The position numbers were made by a program, and so were the translations under genes. From positions 1,736,001 to 1,800,000 of the forward strand of contig NZ_LT906434.1 of the NCBI RefSeq assembly GCF_900187305.1: a stretch of DNA of 64,000 bases, in the 5' to 3' direction. This DNA comes from Neisseria zoodegmatis (GTDB lineage Bacteria; Pseudomonadota; Gammaproteobacteria; Burkholderiales; Neisseriaceae). The notes below the pieces were generated by a model. The model was not told where the DNA came from. It did not search any database and saw only the letters and a list, made by a program, of their open reading frames with translations. The first letter of the stretch is position 1. Every line of letters begins with the position of its first letter. Positions 1 to 8,714 of this stretch are shown in pieces.

Positions 1-1
1 A

Positions 2-580
2 CGTTATCCTCAATACAAACATACAGCTGTTATTGTAGCTGAAGAGATTAATGCTAGGTTTTTTAATGTGATACAACTATTTAATGGAAATATTCCATTA
101 ATTGCACTAAAAATGTCTGCATATCAAATGCATGATCAAAATATCATTACCTTTACTAAAGTTTTAGATGAAATAGAGCTTGGCTTAATTGATGAAGATG
201 AAGAAAAAGTTGAAGTAACTGATCTTGAATACTGGAAACAACGAGGAACCCCCGCAACAATCCAGCTATTAAATGAAATTTTCACTTTGGTAAGAGAAAT
301 TGAACCAACAGCTACCCCTAAATACAATAAATATTATATTGGAACAGCATTAAATGGTGGAATAGTTCGCAACTTCGTTTATTTTCGTGTTCGCAAATCT
401 TTCGTTCTTGTAGAACTAAAGTTGGAAAAAACGGAAGAAATTGATATAAAAATTAATTCATTATTTGATATGTCTTACGATGGCACATATAGGATACAAG
501 TAACTTCTGATTTTTCTGAAGAACAAAAAGCTTTATTAAAAGAGCTAATTTATTTAGCAAAAGAACAGTATAACCGATAA
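2..580 (+). CDS. 3' part of a putative PD-(D/E)XK nuclease-like protein (partial)
   Basis: The frame is open from the first base of the window, so this is the C-terminal 192 residues of a longer protein. The GTG at 68 is probably an internal valine, not the start. The conserved-looking stretch [17 protein letters not shown] (residues 14-30 of the visible part), followed by [13 protein letters not shown], resembles a pattern I associate with nuclease-type proteins of the PD-(D/E)XK superfamily found in accessory regions. I cannot see the catalytic part, which would lie upstream. Base composition is clearly more A+T-rich than the neighbouring gatB, with many AAA/GAA/ATT codons, which suggests acquisition by transfer. 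It contains no DUS. The stop is 28 bp before gatB. Function is not proven; it could equally be an uncharacterised protein of a restriction or defence island. Confidence 0.5.
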   Translation, partial: RYPQYKHTAVIVAEEINARFFNVIQLFNGNIPLIALKMSAYQMHDQNIITFTKVLDEIELGLIDEDEEKVEVTDLEYWKQRGTPATIQLLNEIFTLVREIEPTATPKYNKYYIGTALNGGIVRNFVYFRVRKSFVLVELKLEKTEEIDIKINSLFDMSYDGTYRIQVTSDFSEEQKALLKELIYLAKEQYNR

Positions 581-608
581 TTTTATTTATATTCATAAGG
601 ATTTTTCC

Positions 609-2036
609 ATGACCTGGGAAACCGTAATCGGACTGGAAATCCACGTCCAATTAAATACCAAATCCAAAATTTTCAGCGGTGCTTCCACTGCTTTCGGTGC
701 CGAGCCGAATGCACATGCCAGTGTGGTGGAATGTGCTTTGCCGGGAGTGTTGCCGGTGATGAACCGCGAGGTGGTGGAAAAGGCCATCAAGCTCGGTTTG
801 GCTTTGGATGCGAAAATCAACCAAAAAAACGTGTTCGACCGTAAAAACTACTTCTACCCCGATTTGCCCAAAGGCTATCAAATCAGCCAGTTGGATTTGC
901 CGATTGTGGAACACGGCAAATTGGAAATTGTGGTGGGCGATGAAGTCAAAACCATCAACGTTACCCGTGCGCACATGGAAGAAGATGCGGGCAAATCGGT
1001 GCACGAAGGCTTGAGCGGCGCAACGGGCATCGACCTCAACCGCGCCGGCACGCCTCTGTTGGAAGTGGTTTCCGAGCCGGAAATGCGTTCTGCCGCCGAG
1101 GCTGTGGCTTATGCCAAAGCTTTGCACGGCTTGGTAACGTGGCTGGATATTTGCGACGGCAATATGGCGGAGGGTTCGTTCCGCATTGATGCCAACGTAT
1201 CGGTGCGCCCGAAAGGCCAGCAGGAATTCGGTACTCGCCGTGAAATCAAAAACTTAAACTCTTTCCGCTTTTTAGAGCAGGCGATTAATTATGAAGTGGA
1301 AAGCCAAATCGAGATTATCGAAGACGGTGGCAAAGTGCAGCAGGCAACCATGCTGTTCGACCCCGATAAGGGCGAAACCCGCGTGATGCGCCTGAAAGAA
1401 GACGCGCACGACTACCGCTATTTCCCCGACCCCGATTTATTGCCGGTGATGATTTCAGACGGACAGCTTCAAAAAGCGAAAGACGAAATGCCTGAGCTGC
1501 CGTCTGAAATGGCACAGCGTTTCGTAGCCGATTTCGGCGTGAGCGACTACGATGCCCGTTTGTTAACCGCCAGCCGCTCTCAAGCCGCTTTCTTTGAAAC
1601 CGCCGCCCAAGCCAGCGGACAAGGTAAATTAGTAGCGAACTGGATGAACGGCGAATTGGCCGCTACATTGAACAAAGAAGCTTTAAGCCTGTCTGAAAGC
1701 CCGATTCAAGCCGACCGCCTGGTCGGATTGGTGGCGAAAATCGCCGACGGCACATTAAGTAACAAACTCGCCAAACAGGTGTTTGAAGCGATGTGGGGCA
1801 GCGATTTGGATGCCGAGGCCATTATCGAGCGCGACGGTTTGAAACAGATGACCGACACCGGCGCGATTGAAAAAATCATCGACGAAGTGTTGGCCAACAA
1901 CGCCAAATCGGTAGAAGAATTCAAAGCAGGTAAGGAAAAAGCCTTTAACGCGCTGGTGGGTCAAGTGATGAAAGCCAGCAAAGGCAAAGCCAATCCGCAA
2001 CAGGTGCAGGAATTGCTGAAAGCGAAACTGGTTTGA
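609..2036 (+). CDS. gatB: Asp-tRNA(Asn)/Glu-tRNA(Gln) amidotransferase subunit B
   Basis: GatB is the tRNA-binding kinase subunit of the GatCAB complex. The complex converts misacylated Glu-tRNA(Gln) and Asp-tRNA(Asn) to the amide forms in the cytoplasm. The 475-residue length is normal. The N-terminus [20 protein letters not shown] is the family signature. The cradle domain covers about residues 1-290, and the C-terminal YqeY-like tail (about 330-475) ends in [14 protein letters not shown]. The ATG at 609 follows an AAGG at 597-600. gatA and gatC are not downstream and would have to lie elsewhere; in their place upstream sits an A+T-rich foreign-looking gene, so the left border may be an insertion boundary. 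A DUS hairpin follows the stop. Confidence 0.97.
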   Translation: MTWETVIGLEIHVQLNTKSKIFSGASTAFGAEPNAHASVVECALPGVLPVMNREVVEKAIKLGLALDAKINQKNVFDRKNYFYPDLPKGYQISQLDLPIVEHGKLEIVVGDEVKTINVTRAHMEEDAGKSVHEGLSGATGIDLNRAGTPLLEVVSEPEMRSAAEAVAYAKALHGLVTWLDICDGNMAEGSFRIDANVSVRPKGQQEFGTRREIKNLNSFRFLEQAINYEVESQIEIIEDGGKVQQATMLFDPDKGETRVMRLKEDAHDYRYFPDPDLLPVMISDGQLQKAKDEMPELPSEMAQRFVADFGVSDYDARLLTASRSQAAFFETAAQASGQGKLVANWMNGELAATLNKEALSLSESPIQADRLVGLVAKIADGTLSNKLAKQVFEAMWGSDLDAEAIIERDGLKQMTDTGAIEKIIDEVLANNAKSVEEFKAGKEKAFNALVGQVMKASKGKANPQQVQELLKAKLV

Positions 2037-2053
2037 TTGCGTAGCATCTAAAG

Positions 2054-2081
2054 AGGCCGTCTGAAAATTTTCAGACGGCCT
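2054..2081 (+). terminator. DUS inverted-pair hairpin behind gatB
   Basis: AGGCCGTCTGAA and its reverse complement form a nearly loopless palindrome. Paired DUS commonly act as rho-independent terminators in Neisseria; here it separates gatB from the downstream flavoprotein. Confidence 0.6.
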
Positions 2082-2128
2082 GAAACCTTTAAAGCCCTTC
2101 CGATAAACAATTTTATCTTCCGCAACTT

Positions 2129-3139
2129 ATGTCTTACACCGTTACCCTTGTGCCTGATCATGCGACTTTCAGCGTTGAAGCCGACGAACCGATATTGAGC
2201 GCAGCCAAGCGGCAAAATTTCAACCTGCCCCACTCTTGCCAAAACGGCATTTGCGGGCAGTGCAAAGCCGAAGTGGTCAGCGGCGACGTTGCGCAAGGCG
2301 TTCATGCCGAGCTGGCTTTGAGTTCGGAAGAAGCGGCTCAGGGCAAAATTTTAATGTGCTGCACCACGTTAAACGGCGATGCGACCCTGAAAATCCCCGG
2401 CTACAACGGTGCATCCGCCCCACCCGTCAAAACATTTCCAACGCGGGTAGCTTCCGTGGACTATATCGGCGATGTGGCCGTCTTAACTTTGTCTTTGCCC
2501 AAAGCGCCGCCATTCCAGTTTTGGGCGGGACAATACATCGATATTCTGCTCAAAAACGGCCAAACCCGCAGCTATTCCATCGCCGGCAGTCCAAACCAGC
2601 CGGAAACGCTGACGCTGCACATTGCCAAGCGTGAAGGCGGTTTGTTTTCCGCCATGCTGTTCGGTGAAGAGGCTTCCATTCAAGAAAAAACCATTTTGCG
2701 TGTGCGCGGCCCTTTGGGTACGTTCACGCTGCAAGAGAGCGACAAACCGGTTATTTTCATGGCAACCGGCACAGGTTTTGCGCCTATCGCCAGCATACTG
2801 CGCCAACTGGCCGACAATGGCAGCAACCGCACGGTACATCTTTATTGGGGAGCGCGCCATGAAAGCGGCCTGTATGATTTTCAGACGGCCTCAGACTTGA
2901 TTGCCCGTTTACCCAATGCCCGCTTCACGCCCGTGCTGTCCCGCCCTGATGAAGACTGGCAAGGCGCGACTGGCTATGTTCAAACGCAAGTTGCTGCCGA
3001 CCACCCCGACTTATCCGGCTTTGAAGTATATGCATGCGGATCACCACAAATGATTGAATCAGCTAAGGAATTGTTGCAGCAGCAATGCAGCTTGCCCGAA
3101 GAAGCTTTCTTCTCGGATGCGTTTGTTTCTGCGGTTTAA
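2129..3139 (+). CDS. 2Fe-2S ferredoxin/FAD/NAD(P)H oxidoreductase (CDP-6-deoxy-glucoseen reductase-like)
   Basis: This is a 336-residue electron-transfer flavoprotein. An N-terminal plant-type [2Fe-2S] domain (about 1-95) has ligands C37, C42, C45 and a fourth at C77 or C78 (HSCQNGICGQCK, then LMCCTT). It is followed by an FAD-binding barrel with RSYSIAG near residue 148 and an NAD(P)-binding domain with MATGTGFAPIASIL near 210. The order matches AscD/RfbI and the reductase components of ring oxygenases. Such genes are usually annotated as CDP-6-deoxy-delta-3,4-glucoseen reductase, but no dideoxysugar pathway genes are nearby, so the physiological partner is unknown. The start at 2129 has only a weak ribosome-binding site. 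A DUS lies inside the gene near 2880, in sense with the reading frame. Confidence 0.85.
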   Translation: MSYTVTLVPDHATFSVEADEPILSAAKRQNFNLPHSCQNGICGQCKAEVVSGDVAQGVHAELALSSEEAAQGKILMCCTTLNGDATLKIPGYNGASAPPVKTFPTRVASVDYIGDVAVLTLSLPKAPPFQFWAGQYIDILLKNGQTRSYSIAGSPNQPETLTLHIAKREGGLFSAMLFGEEASIQEKTILRVRGPLGTFTLQESDKPVIFMATGTGFAPIASILRQLADNGSNRTVHLYWGARHESGLYDFQTASDLIARLPNARFTPVLSRPDEDWQGATGYVQTQVAADHPDLSGFEVYACGSPQMIESAKELLQQQCSLPEEAFFSDAFVSAV

Positions 3140-3203
3140 TTCGCTGTCTATCTCCAGCCGATGCCGGACTGAAAATATTAGTTGCAAAGTTATGTACTTA
3201 AAT

Positions 3204-3253
3204 ATGCCTGCCTGAACGCCGCTTAGCCAAATCAAGCGCTTTCAGGCAGGTAT
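3204..3253 (+). terminator. Hairpin with a variant DUS-like stem
   Basis: ATGCCTGCCTGAA at 3204 and TTCAGGCAGGTAT at 3241 can pair over 13 bp with one mismatch. The core TGCCTGCCTGAA is one base away from the TG-wadDUS dialect (TGCCTGTCTGAA). It lies behind the flavoprotein gene and is probably a terminator. Confidence 0.5.
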
Positions 3254-3337
3254 TTTGCTTGGTGTAACTTTACGGCCTCAATTCTGTCTATCAAATAATG
3301 CTACAATCCAACCGTTTACAACAAATCTTTATTTTTT

Positions 3338-4633
3338 ATGAGTATTCTTGAAGCAGTTTTCATTTTATTGCTGTTGGTGCTGATAAGTGCCTTTGTATCC
3401 GCCGCCGAATTGGCTTTGGCCTCTTCCCGTAAAATCAAATTACAAGTGATGGCAAAAGAAGGCGATGTGCGCGCCCTAGATGTGCTGAACATGCAGGAAC
3501 ATCCGGGCAGTTTTATTACGGTGGTGCAAATCGGCCTGAACGCGGTGGCGGTATTTGGCGGTACGGTCGGCGAGGCGGCGGTGCGGCCGTTTTTAAGCAA
3601 TCTGCTGGCCGGCACCGGCTTGGAAACGGCGGCTTCCGTGCTGGCGTTTGTTTTTGTGACCAGCGTGTTTATTCTGTTTGCCGACCTGATGCCCAAACGT
3701 TTTGCCATCATCAACCCCGAACGGGTGGCCGTGCGCGTAGTACGGCCGGTGATGCTGCTGATTTTTGTGCTTAAGCCCCTGATTTTCCTGCTTGACGGCA
3801 TGGCCAATCTGATTTTCAAATTGCTGAAAATTTCCACCGTGCGCAGCGACGGGCTGACTTCGGAAGACATTTACGCCGTGGTGGATGCCGGTGCGCAGGC
3901 CGGCGTGTTGAAGCAGCAGGAACACTATCTGATTGAAAACATTTTCGATATGCAGGAGCGCACGGTCACTTCCACCATGAGCGCGCGCGAATATTTGGTT
4001 TATGTGGACAAAAGCGACAACAACGAAACCGTGCTGAAAAAAATGGATGAAACGCCGCATTCCAAAATTTTAGTGTGCAACGGCGGGCTGGAAAAAGTGA
4101 TCGGTTATATCGAATCGCACACGTTTCTCACCCATTATCTGAAAGAGCCAAACATCAACCTAACCGACCGCCGCGTATTGCGTAAGGCTTTGTTTATTCC
4201 CGATACTTTGTCGCTTTACGAAGTGTTGGAAACCTTCAAAAACGCCGGAGAAGACTTTGCCGTGATTATCAACGAATACGCCCTCGTGGTCGGCGTGATT
4301 ACGCTGAAAGACGTGATGAGCATTGTGATGGGCGATTTGGTGGCAACCGAAGAAGAGCCGCAAATTATCCGCCGCAACGAAACCTCTTGGCTGATCGACG
4401 GCGCAACGCCGCTGGAAGACGTGATGCGCGCGCTCGACATCGCCGCTTTCCCCCATTCAGAAAACTACGAAACCCTCAGCGGCTTTATGATGTATTCCTT
4501 GCGCAAAGTGCCCAAGAGAACCGATTTCGTGGTGTTCGACAAATACAAGTTTGAAATTATCGACACGGATAATCTGAAAATCGACCAGCTTTTGGTTTCG
4601 CTTCATCAGGATGCGCTTGAAAAGAAAGATTAA
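3338..4633 (+). CDS. CNNM/CorC (HlyC) family membrane protein with CBS domains
   Basis: This 431-residue inner-membrane protein is of the hemolysin C / CNNM family, which is implicated in Mg2+/Co2+ export or homeostasis. The N-terminal DUF21 domain (about 1-190) has hydrophobic segments beginning SILEAVFILLLLVLISAF, the small-residue motif SAAELALASSRK, and further helices around residues 100-160. A CBS pair follows (about 205-335; TVTSTMSAREYLVYV and FAVIINEYALVVGVITLKDV). A CorC_HlyC transporter-associated domain (about 350-425) ends the protein. Despite the historical name, it is not expected to be a toxin. It stands alone between a hairpin and a MITE-like element. ATG 3338 is the first in-frame start, directly after a T-rich tract. 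Confidence 0.9.
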   Translation: MSILEAVFILLLLVLISAFVSAAELALASSRKIKLQVMAKEGDVRALDVLNMQEHPGSFITVVQIGLNAVAVFGGTVGEAAVRPFLSNLLAGTGLETAASVLAFVFVTSVFILFADLMPKRFAIINPERVAVRVVRPVMLLIFVLKPLIFLLDGMANLIFKLLKISTVRSDGLTSEDIYAVVDAGAQAGVLKQQEHYLIENIFDMQERTVTSTMSAREYLVYVDKSDNNETVLKKMDETPHSKILVCNGGLEKVIGYIESHTFLTHYLKEPNINLTDRRVLRKALFIPDTLSLYEVLETFKNAGEDFAVIINEYALVVGVITLKDVMSIVMGDLVATEEEPQIIRRNETSWLIDGATPLEDVMRALDIAAFPHSENYETLSGFMMYSLRKVPKRTDFVVFDKYKFEIIDTDNLKIDQLLVSLHQDALEKKD

Positions 4634-4637
4634 AGCA

Positions 4638-4809
4638 ATGCCTGTCTGAAAACTTAGCAAATAAACTTTATTTTTGTCATGGTTTCGTCATGCTCGGGCT
4701 TGACCCGAGCATCTCTTAGAGTTACCGAAACTCAAGACACTCGGGTCAAGCCCGAGTATGACGGGTGTACTAATTTTTAAGTTTACTTGCTAAGTTTTCA
4801 TGCAGGCAT
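4638..4809. mobile_element. MITE-like element with about 31-bp terminal inverted repeats
   Basis: The left end (4638-4668) and right end (4779-4809) are inverted repeats of about 31 bp with only three mismatches, sharing ACTTAGCAA and AAGTTT cores. Inside lies a second inverted structure: GCTCGGGCTTGACCCGAGC at about 4691 and CTCGGGTCAAGCCCGAG at about 4740, each a palindrome by itself. The outer left end begins ATGCCTGTCTGAA, which contains the TG-wadDUS 12-mer. The 172-bp element has no coding capacity. Only CA repeats immediately on both sides (4636-4637 and 4810-4811), so a target-site duplication is uncertain. It occupies most of the 380-bp gap between the CNNM gene and copA; the rest (4810-5015) holds one DUS near 4950. 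Confidence 0.7.
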
Positions 4810-5015
4810 CATCTTAATAAATCCTGCGAAACGGCCGGTTTAGGACAACTACAACTATTCGATAAATAAATCCAACCGCTTGAGTGTTCATTTCGGCAAT
4901 CCAAGATTTTGTTTTCACAATACATTCAGCCCAAAACGCCGACGATACGGCCGTCTGAAAATATCGGCCATACTATGCGCGTCTTTAACCGCCGCCGGGC
5001 GTATTTCAATCTCCG

Positions 5016-7187
5016 TCATTTAATCTTCACCCGCTTCAACCTCAAAGCATTTCCCAACACCGACACCGAACTCATCGCCATCGCCGCGCCCGCAATAATC
5101 GGACTCAAAAAGCCGAGCGCGGCCAGCGGTATGCCCAAGGTGTTGTAGATAAAGGCGAAAAACAGGTTTTGTTTGATGTTTTTCAAAGTGGCGCGGGAAA
5201 TCAGCAGGGCATCAACCATTTGGTTGACGGAATGCTGCATCAGCGTGGCGGAGGCAGTGTGTTCGGCAACGTCTGCGCCGTCTTTCATGGCAAAGCTCAC
5301 GTTGGCGGCGGCGAGCGCAGGGGCGTCGTTGATGCCGTCGCCGACCATGGCAACCACCTTGCCGGCGTTTTTCAATTTTTGCACTTCGGCGGCTTTGTCG
5401 CGCGGGCTCATGTTGCCGTAGGCATGGGTAATACCGAGCTGTCCGGCGATGTAGCCGACCACGTTTTGGTTGTCGCCGCTCATGATGTAAACGTCGATGC
5501 CGTGGTTTTTCAGACGGCCTATGGCTTCCTGCGTGTCGGTTTTGAGCGCGTCGGCAAGGGCGAACGCGCCGACGGGTTGGTCGTTGACCGACACGGCCAC
5601 GATGGTGGCGATGCGCCATACGGAATCAAGATTATCGGGCAGCACGAGATTGCAGTAATCGGGTTTGCCCACTTTCACTAAGCCCGCGCCGTCAATCTCG
5701 GCGGAAATGCCTGCGCCGACGGCGGTTTGTGCGTTTTGAGTTTCGGGAATGTCGATGCCGCGCGATAAGGCCGTCTGAACAATGGCTGCGGCCAGCGGAT
5801 GAGTAGCATTTTGTTCGACTGCCGCAGCAAGTCGGTAGAGTTCGTTTTCGTTTATTGCGGAGTTTTTTTCAGACGGCCTCAACCACAACGCCGCTACCTG
5901 CGGTTTGCCTTGCGTGAGCGTGCCGGTTTTGTCCAACACCACCGCGTTCACATGGGCCGCTTCTTCCATGGCGGCGGCATCTTTAAACCAAATGCCGTGT
6001 TTCACCGCTTTGCCCATGCCGACCATCATTGCGGCGGGCGTGGCCAAACCGAGCGCGCACGGGCAGGCGATGACCAGCACGGCCACGGCGTTCATCAACG
6101 CAGTCACCCAATCTGTTCTCACATACCATGTAATCAAAAAAGTTAACACGGCAATCCCGACCACCACAGGCACAAACACGCCCGCCACTTTGTCGGCAAT
6201 GCGTGCAATCGGCGCTTTGCTGCCTTGCGCTTCCGATAGAGCTGCCATCATGTCGCCGAGCAGGGTTTCGCTGCCGAGCTGTTCGGCGCGGTAAACCACG
6301 CTGCCGTCGGTCATTACCGCGCCTGCCAGCACTTTGCTGCCCACGGTTTTGGCTTCGGGGTTGGATTCGCCGGTGAGATGGCTTTCGTCTGCCCAGCCGT
6401 TGCCGCTTTCCACCCTGCCGTCCGCCGCGATGCGTTCGCCGTGGTTGGCGCGGATTAAATCGCCGATCTGCACGTCATCAAGCGGCACTTCCTGCCATTG
6501 CCCGCCGCGCTGCACGCTTACTTGGCGCGGCGTGAGTTTCAGTAGCAGGCTCAGGCTGTTAAGGCTGTTTTTCTTGGCGCGGTGTTCGAGAAATTTGCCC
6601 AAGCTTACAAAGCCCACCACCATCACGCCCGCTTCAAAATACACATGCGCCATATCGCCGTGATGTGCGTGCGGGTGGAAAAACAGCATGAACACCGAGT
6701 AGAGATAAATCGCTACCGTGCCCACCGTTACCAGCACGTCCATATTCGCCAGCCCGCCCTTGATGCTCGCCCACGCGCTTTTATAAAAGGGAACTGCGAG
6801 CCAAAGCTGCACGATGCTCGCCAGCACAAACTGCCACACTGGCGGCATCATCCAATCGTGCCGCCCGATCATCATACCCGCCATGCCGAACAAAAACGGC
6901 ACGTTAATCGCCAGCAGCAACCACAGCCGCCAGCCGATATGCGGTTCGGCCTCGATTCGCGGCAGAGCGTCGGTTTTCAACACAGCCTTAAAGCCTGCTT
7001 TTTCAATAATGTGAATCAGCGCATCGGCATCGGTGCGGCTGTCGTCAAACACCACCTGCGCTTCTTCGCCGGCAAAATTCACCGAGGCCGTCTGAACAAA
7101 GTCTTTTTTGTTCAACACTTTTTCAATACGGCTGGCACAGGCTTGGCAAGTCATGCCGTCGATTTGGAAACGGGCTTTTTGTTGCAT
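5016..7187 (-). CDS. copA: Copper-exporting P1B-type ATPase
   Basis: CopA exports Cu(I) across the inner membrane using ATP. This protein has 723 residues with a single N-terminal heavy-metal domain (about 6-68) carrying GMTCQAC. Seen in order: membrane helices from about 87; a His-rich loop HPHAHH near 171; actuator motif TGES at 272-275; the metal-transport CPC at 375-377; phosphorylation motif DKTGT at 419-423; HP at 463-464; and GDGIND at 616-621. CPC plus conserved C-terminal YN and MSS residues point to Cu(I)/Ag(I). It follows the YczE-like gene and copZ on the same strand, downstream of a CueR-type promoter. A DUS lies in frame, giving IGRLKNHG at about residue 556. Confidence 0.95.
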   Translation of the reverse strand: MQQKARFQIDGMTCQACASRIEKVLNKKDFVQTASVNFAGEEAQVVFDDSRTDADALIHIIEKAGFKAVLKTDALPRIEAEPHIGWRLWLLLAINVPFLFGMAGMMIGRHDWMMPPVWQFVLASIVQLWLAVPFYKSAWASIKGGLANMDVLVTVGTVAIYLYSVFMLFFHPHAHHGDMAHVYFEAGVMVVGFVSLGKFLEHRAKKNSLNSLSLLLKLTPRQVSVQRGGQWQEVPLDDVQIGDLIRANHGERIAADGRVESGNGWADESHLTGESNPEAKTVGSKVLAGAVMTDGSVVYRAEQLGSETLLGDMMAALSEAQGSKAPIARIADKVAGVFVPVVVGIAVLTFLITWYVRTDWVTALMNAVAVLVIACPCALGLATPAAMMVGMGKAVKHGIWFKDAAAMEEAAHVNAVVLDKTGTLTQGKPQVAALWLRPSEKNSAINENELYRLAAAVEQNATHPLAAAIVQTALSRGIDIPETQNAQTAVGAGISAEIDGAGLVKVGKPDYCNLVLPDNLDSVWRIATIVAVSVNDQPVGAFALADALKTDTQEAIGRLKNHGIDVYIMSGDNQNVVGYIAGQLGITHAYGNMSPRDKAAEVQKLKNAGKVVAMVGDGINDAPALAAANVSFAMKDGADVAEHTASATLMQHSVNQMVDALLISRATLKNIKQNLFFAFIYNTLGIPLAALGFLSPIIAGAAMAMSSVSVLGNALRLKRVKIK

Positions 7188-7213
7188 GGTATTTCAGCCT
7201 TTCATATTTAGTT

Positions 7214-7876
7214 TCAGACGGCCTCGATAGGCTGCTGCGGATACCGTTTGGCAATCTGCTGCAAACTCAACTGCACCACCCAGCCGACACCGAACGCAAA
7301 CAGCAGCGTACCCAAACCCACCACACCGCCGAGCAGCCAGCCGGTCAGACACACCGAACTTTCTATCATCGTGCGCACCACGCCTACCCGCCAACCGGTT
7401 TTCTGGCACAAACCGATCATCAGGCCGTCGCGCGGGCCGGCACCCAGATAACAAGTCAGATAGAGAGACGAAGCCATGCCGATCACCACCACGCCGCCCA
7501 CACATTGCAGCAGCCGCCAGCCCAAAGCGGCAGGCGGAGACACCCACTGCACAAACACGCCCAACACCGCCGCAATCAGCACCATATTCAATATCGTGCC
7601 CAGCCCCGGCCGTTGGCGCAAAGGCAGCCACAGCATCAATACCGCCGCGCTGATTAAAAATGTTACCGTGCCGATATCGAGGCCGCTTTGCACCACAATG
7701 CCCTGCGCCAATACCGTCCACGGCGTAGAACCCAAAGCAGCGTTCACCAGCATGCCTTCGCCCACGCCGAACAAAATCAGCGCAAAGCACAACATCGCCA
7801 AAGATTGCGGCCGCAAAGACCACCATGCGGGCGCAGACCACGGCGTTTTCGGCAAAATGCGTCGGGTTTGGGTCAT
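7214..7876 (-). CDS. YczE/YitT-type integral membrane protein
   Basis: This is a 220-residue membrane protein with several hydrophobic helices and the motif LGAGPRDGLMIGL near residue 130. That motif is typical of the YczE/YyaS/YitT group (COG2364), whose molecular function is not established. It lies between copZ and copA on the same strand, 18 bp downstream of copZ and 26 bp upstream of copA, so it is probably cotranscribed with them. That suggests, but does not show, a link to copper handling. ATG at 7876 is preceded on its strand by a purine-rich stretch. A second frame through this region is a shadow. Confidence 0.8.
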   Translation of the reverse strand: MTQTRRILPKTPWSAPAWWSLRPQSLAMLCFALILFGVGEGMLVNAALGSTPWTVLAQGIVVQSGLDIGTVTFLISAAVLMLWLPLRQRPGLGTILNMVLIAAVLGVFVQWVSPPAALGWRLLQCVGGVVVIGMASSLYLTCYLGAGPRDGLMIGLCQKTGWRVGVVRTMIESSVCLTGWLLGGVVGLGTLLFAFGVGWVVQLSLQQIAKRYPQQPIEAV

Positions 7877-7894
7877 AAAAACTACCTTTGCATT

Positions 7895-8110
7895 TTATTG
7901 AGACAAAGAAGCATCAAAGCCCGCATCTTCAATGGCTTCAACCAATTCGGCAGTTTGCACTTTGGCCGGGTCGAACGTAATTTTTGCAGAGGCAGAGGCC
8001 AAATCCACTTCGGCTTTTTCCACGCCGTTCAACGCTTCCAGCACTTTGGTAACGCTTTTTACGCAGCCGCCGCAGGTCATGCCGCCGACGTTGATATTGA
8101 TGGTTTCCAT
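7895..8110 (-). CDS. copZ: Copper chaperone (heavy-metal-associated domain protein)
   Basis: This is a 71-residue single-domain metallochaperone. METININVGGMTCGGCVKSV contains the GMTCGGC Cu(I)-binding motif near residue 10, followed by the usual beta-alpha-beta pattern ending EAIEDAGFDA. It delivers Cu(I) to CopA. I chose the start at 8110 rather than the in-frame ATG at 8131 because AAGGA sits about 7 nt before it, and the shorter product matches the family length. It is the first gene behind the MerR-type promoter at 8159-8189 and is divergent from the CueR-like regulator. Confidence 0.93.
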   Translation of the reverse strand: METININVGGMTCGGCVKSVTKVLEALNGVEKAEVDLASASAKITFDPAKVQTAELVEAIEDAGFDASLSQ

Positions 8111-8158
8111 GATTTTTCCTTTCGTAAACAATATGGGGTTATTTGCTATAACGGTGTT

Positions 8159-8189
8159 AATATAAACCTTTACCTACAGTTAAGGTCAA
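8159..8189 (-). promoter_or_regulatory. MerR-type copper promoter with 19-bp spacer and CueR palindrome
   Basis: Read on the minus strand: -35 TTGACC (8184-8189), a 19-bp spacer, then -10 TATATT (8159-8164). The spacer and -35 contain the palindrome ACCTTaACtgtagGTaAAGGT. An over-long 19-bp spacer with a palindrome inside is the hallmark of MerR/CueR-activated promoters, where the regulator untwists DNA to align the boxes. It drives copZ (8110) and probably copA. The regulator gene begins 6 bp from the -35 box. Confidence 0.88.
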
Positions 8190-8194
8190 GCCTT

Positions 8195-8581
8195 ATGAAC
8201 ATCAGCGAAGCCGCCCGCCAAACCGGTTTGTCTGCCAAACAAATCCGCGATTACGAAAAACACGGCCTGCTCTCGCCCGCGCCGCGCACGGAAAGCGGTT
8301 ACCGCCGTTATGAAGAAAGCGATTTGAAACGTTTGAAATTCATCCGCCACGCCAGAGACGTCGGATTTTCGCTGCAACAAACCGCAGAGTTGCTGAAACT
8401 GCAAGACAATCCCGTGCGCAACAGCCGCGAAGTCAAAGCCATCACCGCGCGCCACATCGCCGCACTCAATGCACAAATCCTCTCTTTGCAGCAGATGGTG
8501 GCCGAGCTTCAATCGCTTCACGACGCCTGCAAGGGCGACGACTGCCCGGAGTGTTCGATTCTGGAAGGGCTTGGGAAATAA
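8195..8581 (+). CDS. cueR: CueR-type MerR-family copper-responsive regulator
   Basis: This is a 128-residue MerR-family activator. The N-terminal winged helix-turn-helix (MNISEAARQTGLSAKQIRDY) is followed by a dimerisation helix (about 80-108) and a C-terminal metal loop with C112, C117 and C120. C112 and C120 match the two Cu(I) ligands of E. coli CueR, and S77 matches the serine typical of sensors for monovalent metals. It is therefore expected to sense Cu(I), perhaps also Ag/Au. The ATG at 8195 was chosen because it starts the recognisable domain and has AAGG at 8182-8185; the frame is open upstream, but that extension is a shadow of copZ. It is divergent from copZ. Confidence 0.92.
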   Translation: MNISEAARQTGLSAKQIRDYEKHGLLSPAPRTESGYRRYEESDLKRLKFIRHARDVGFSLQQTAELLKLQDNPVRNSREVKAITARHIAALNAQILSLQQMVAELQSLHDACKGDDCPECSILEGLGK

Positions 8582-8714
8582 TCTGCCCTACCCGCGCGGT
8601 TTGGGCTTTTGTAATCCGTCTTTGCCTTATTCCTACATTCCCTAACATAAATCCCGCTTGCATTCCCGTCAAACAACGCCATATCAGGCCTGCCACATCA
8701 ACGAAAGGATCAAC

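Noticed and set aside
593..2000. Long minus-strand open frames opposite gatB, and similar frames opposite many genes
   Set aside because: They are antisense shadows of a well-recognised gene, have no ribosome-binding site and encode low-complexity sequence.
4638..4809. Correia element
   Set aside because: The ends do not match the Correia terminal sequence TATAGTGGATTAA, and no such sequence was found elsewhere in the window.
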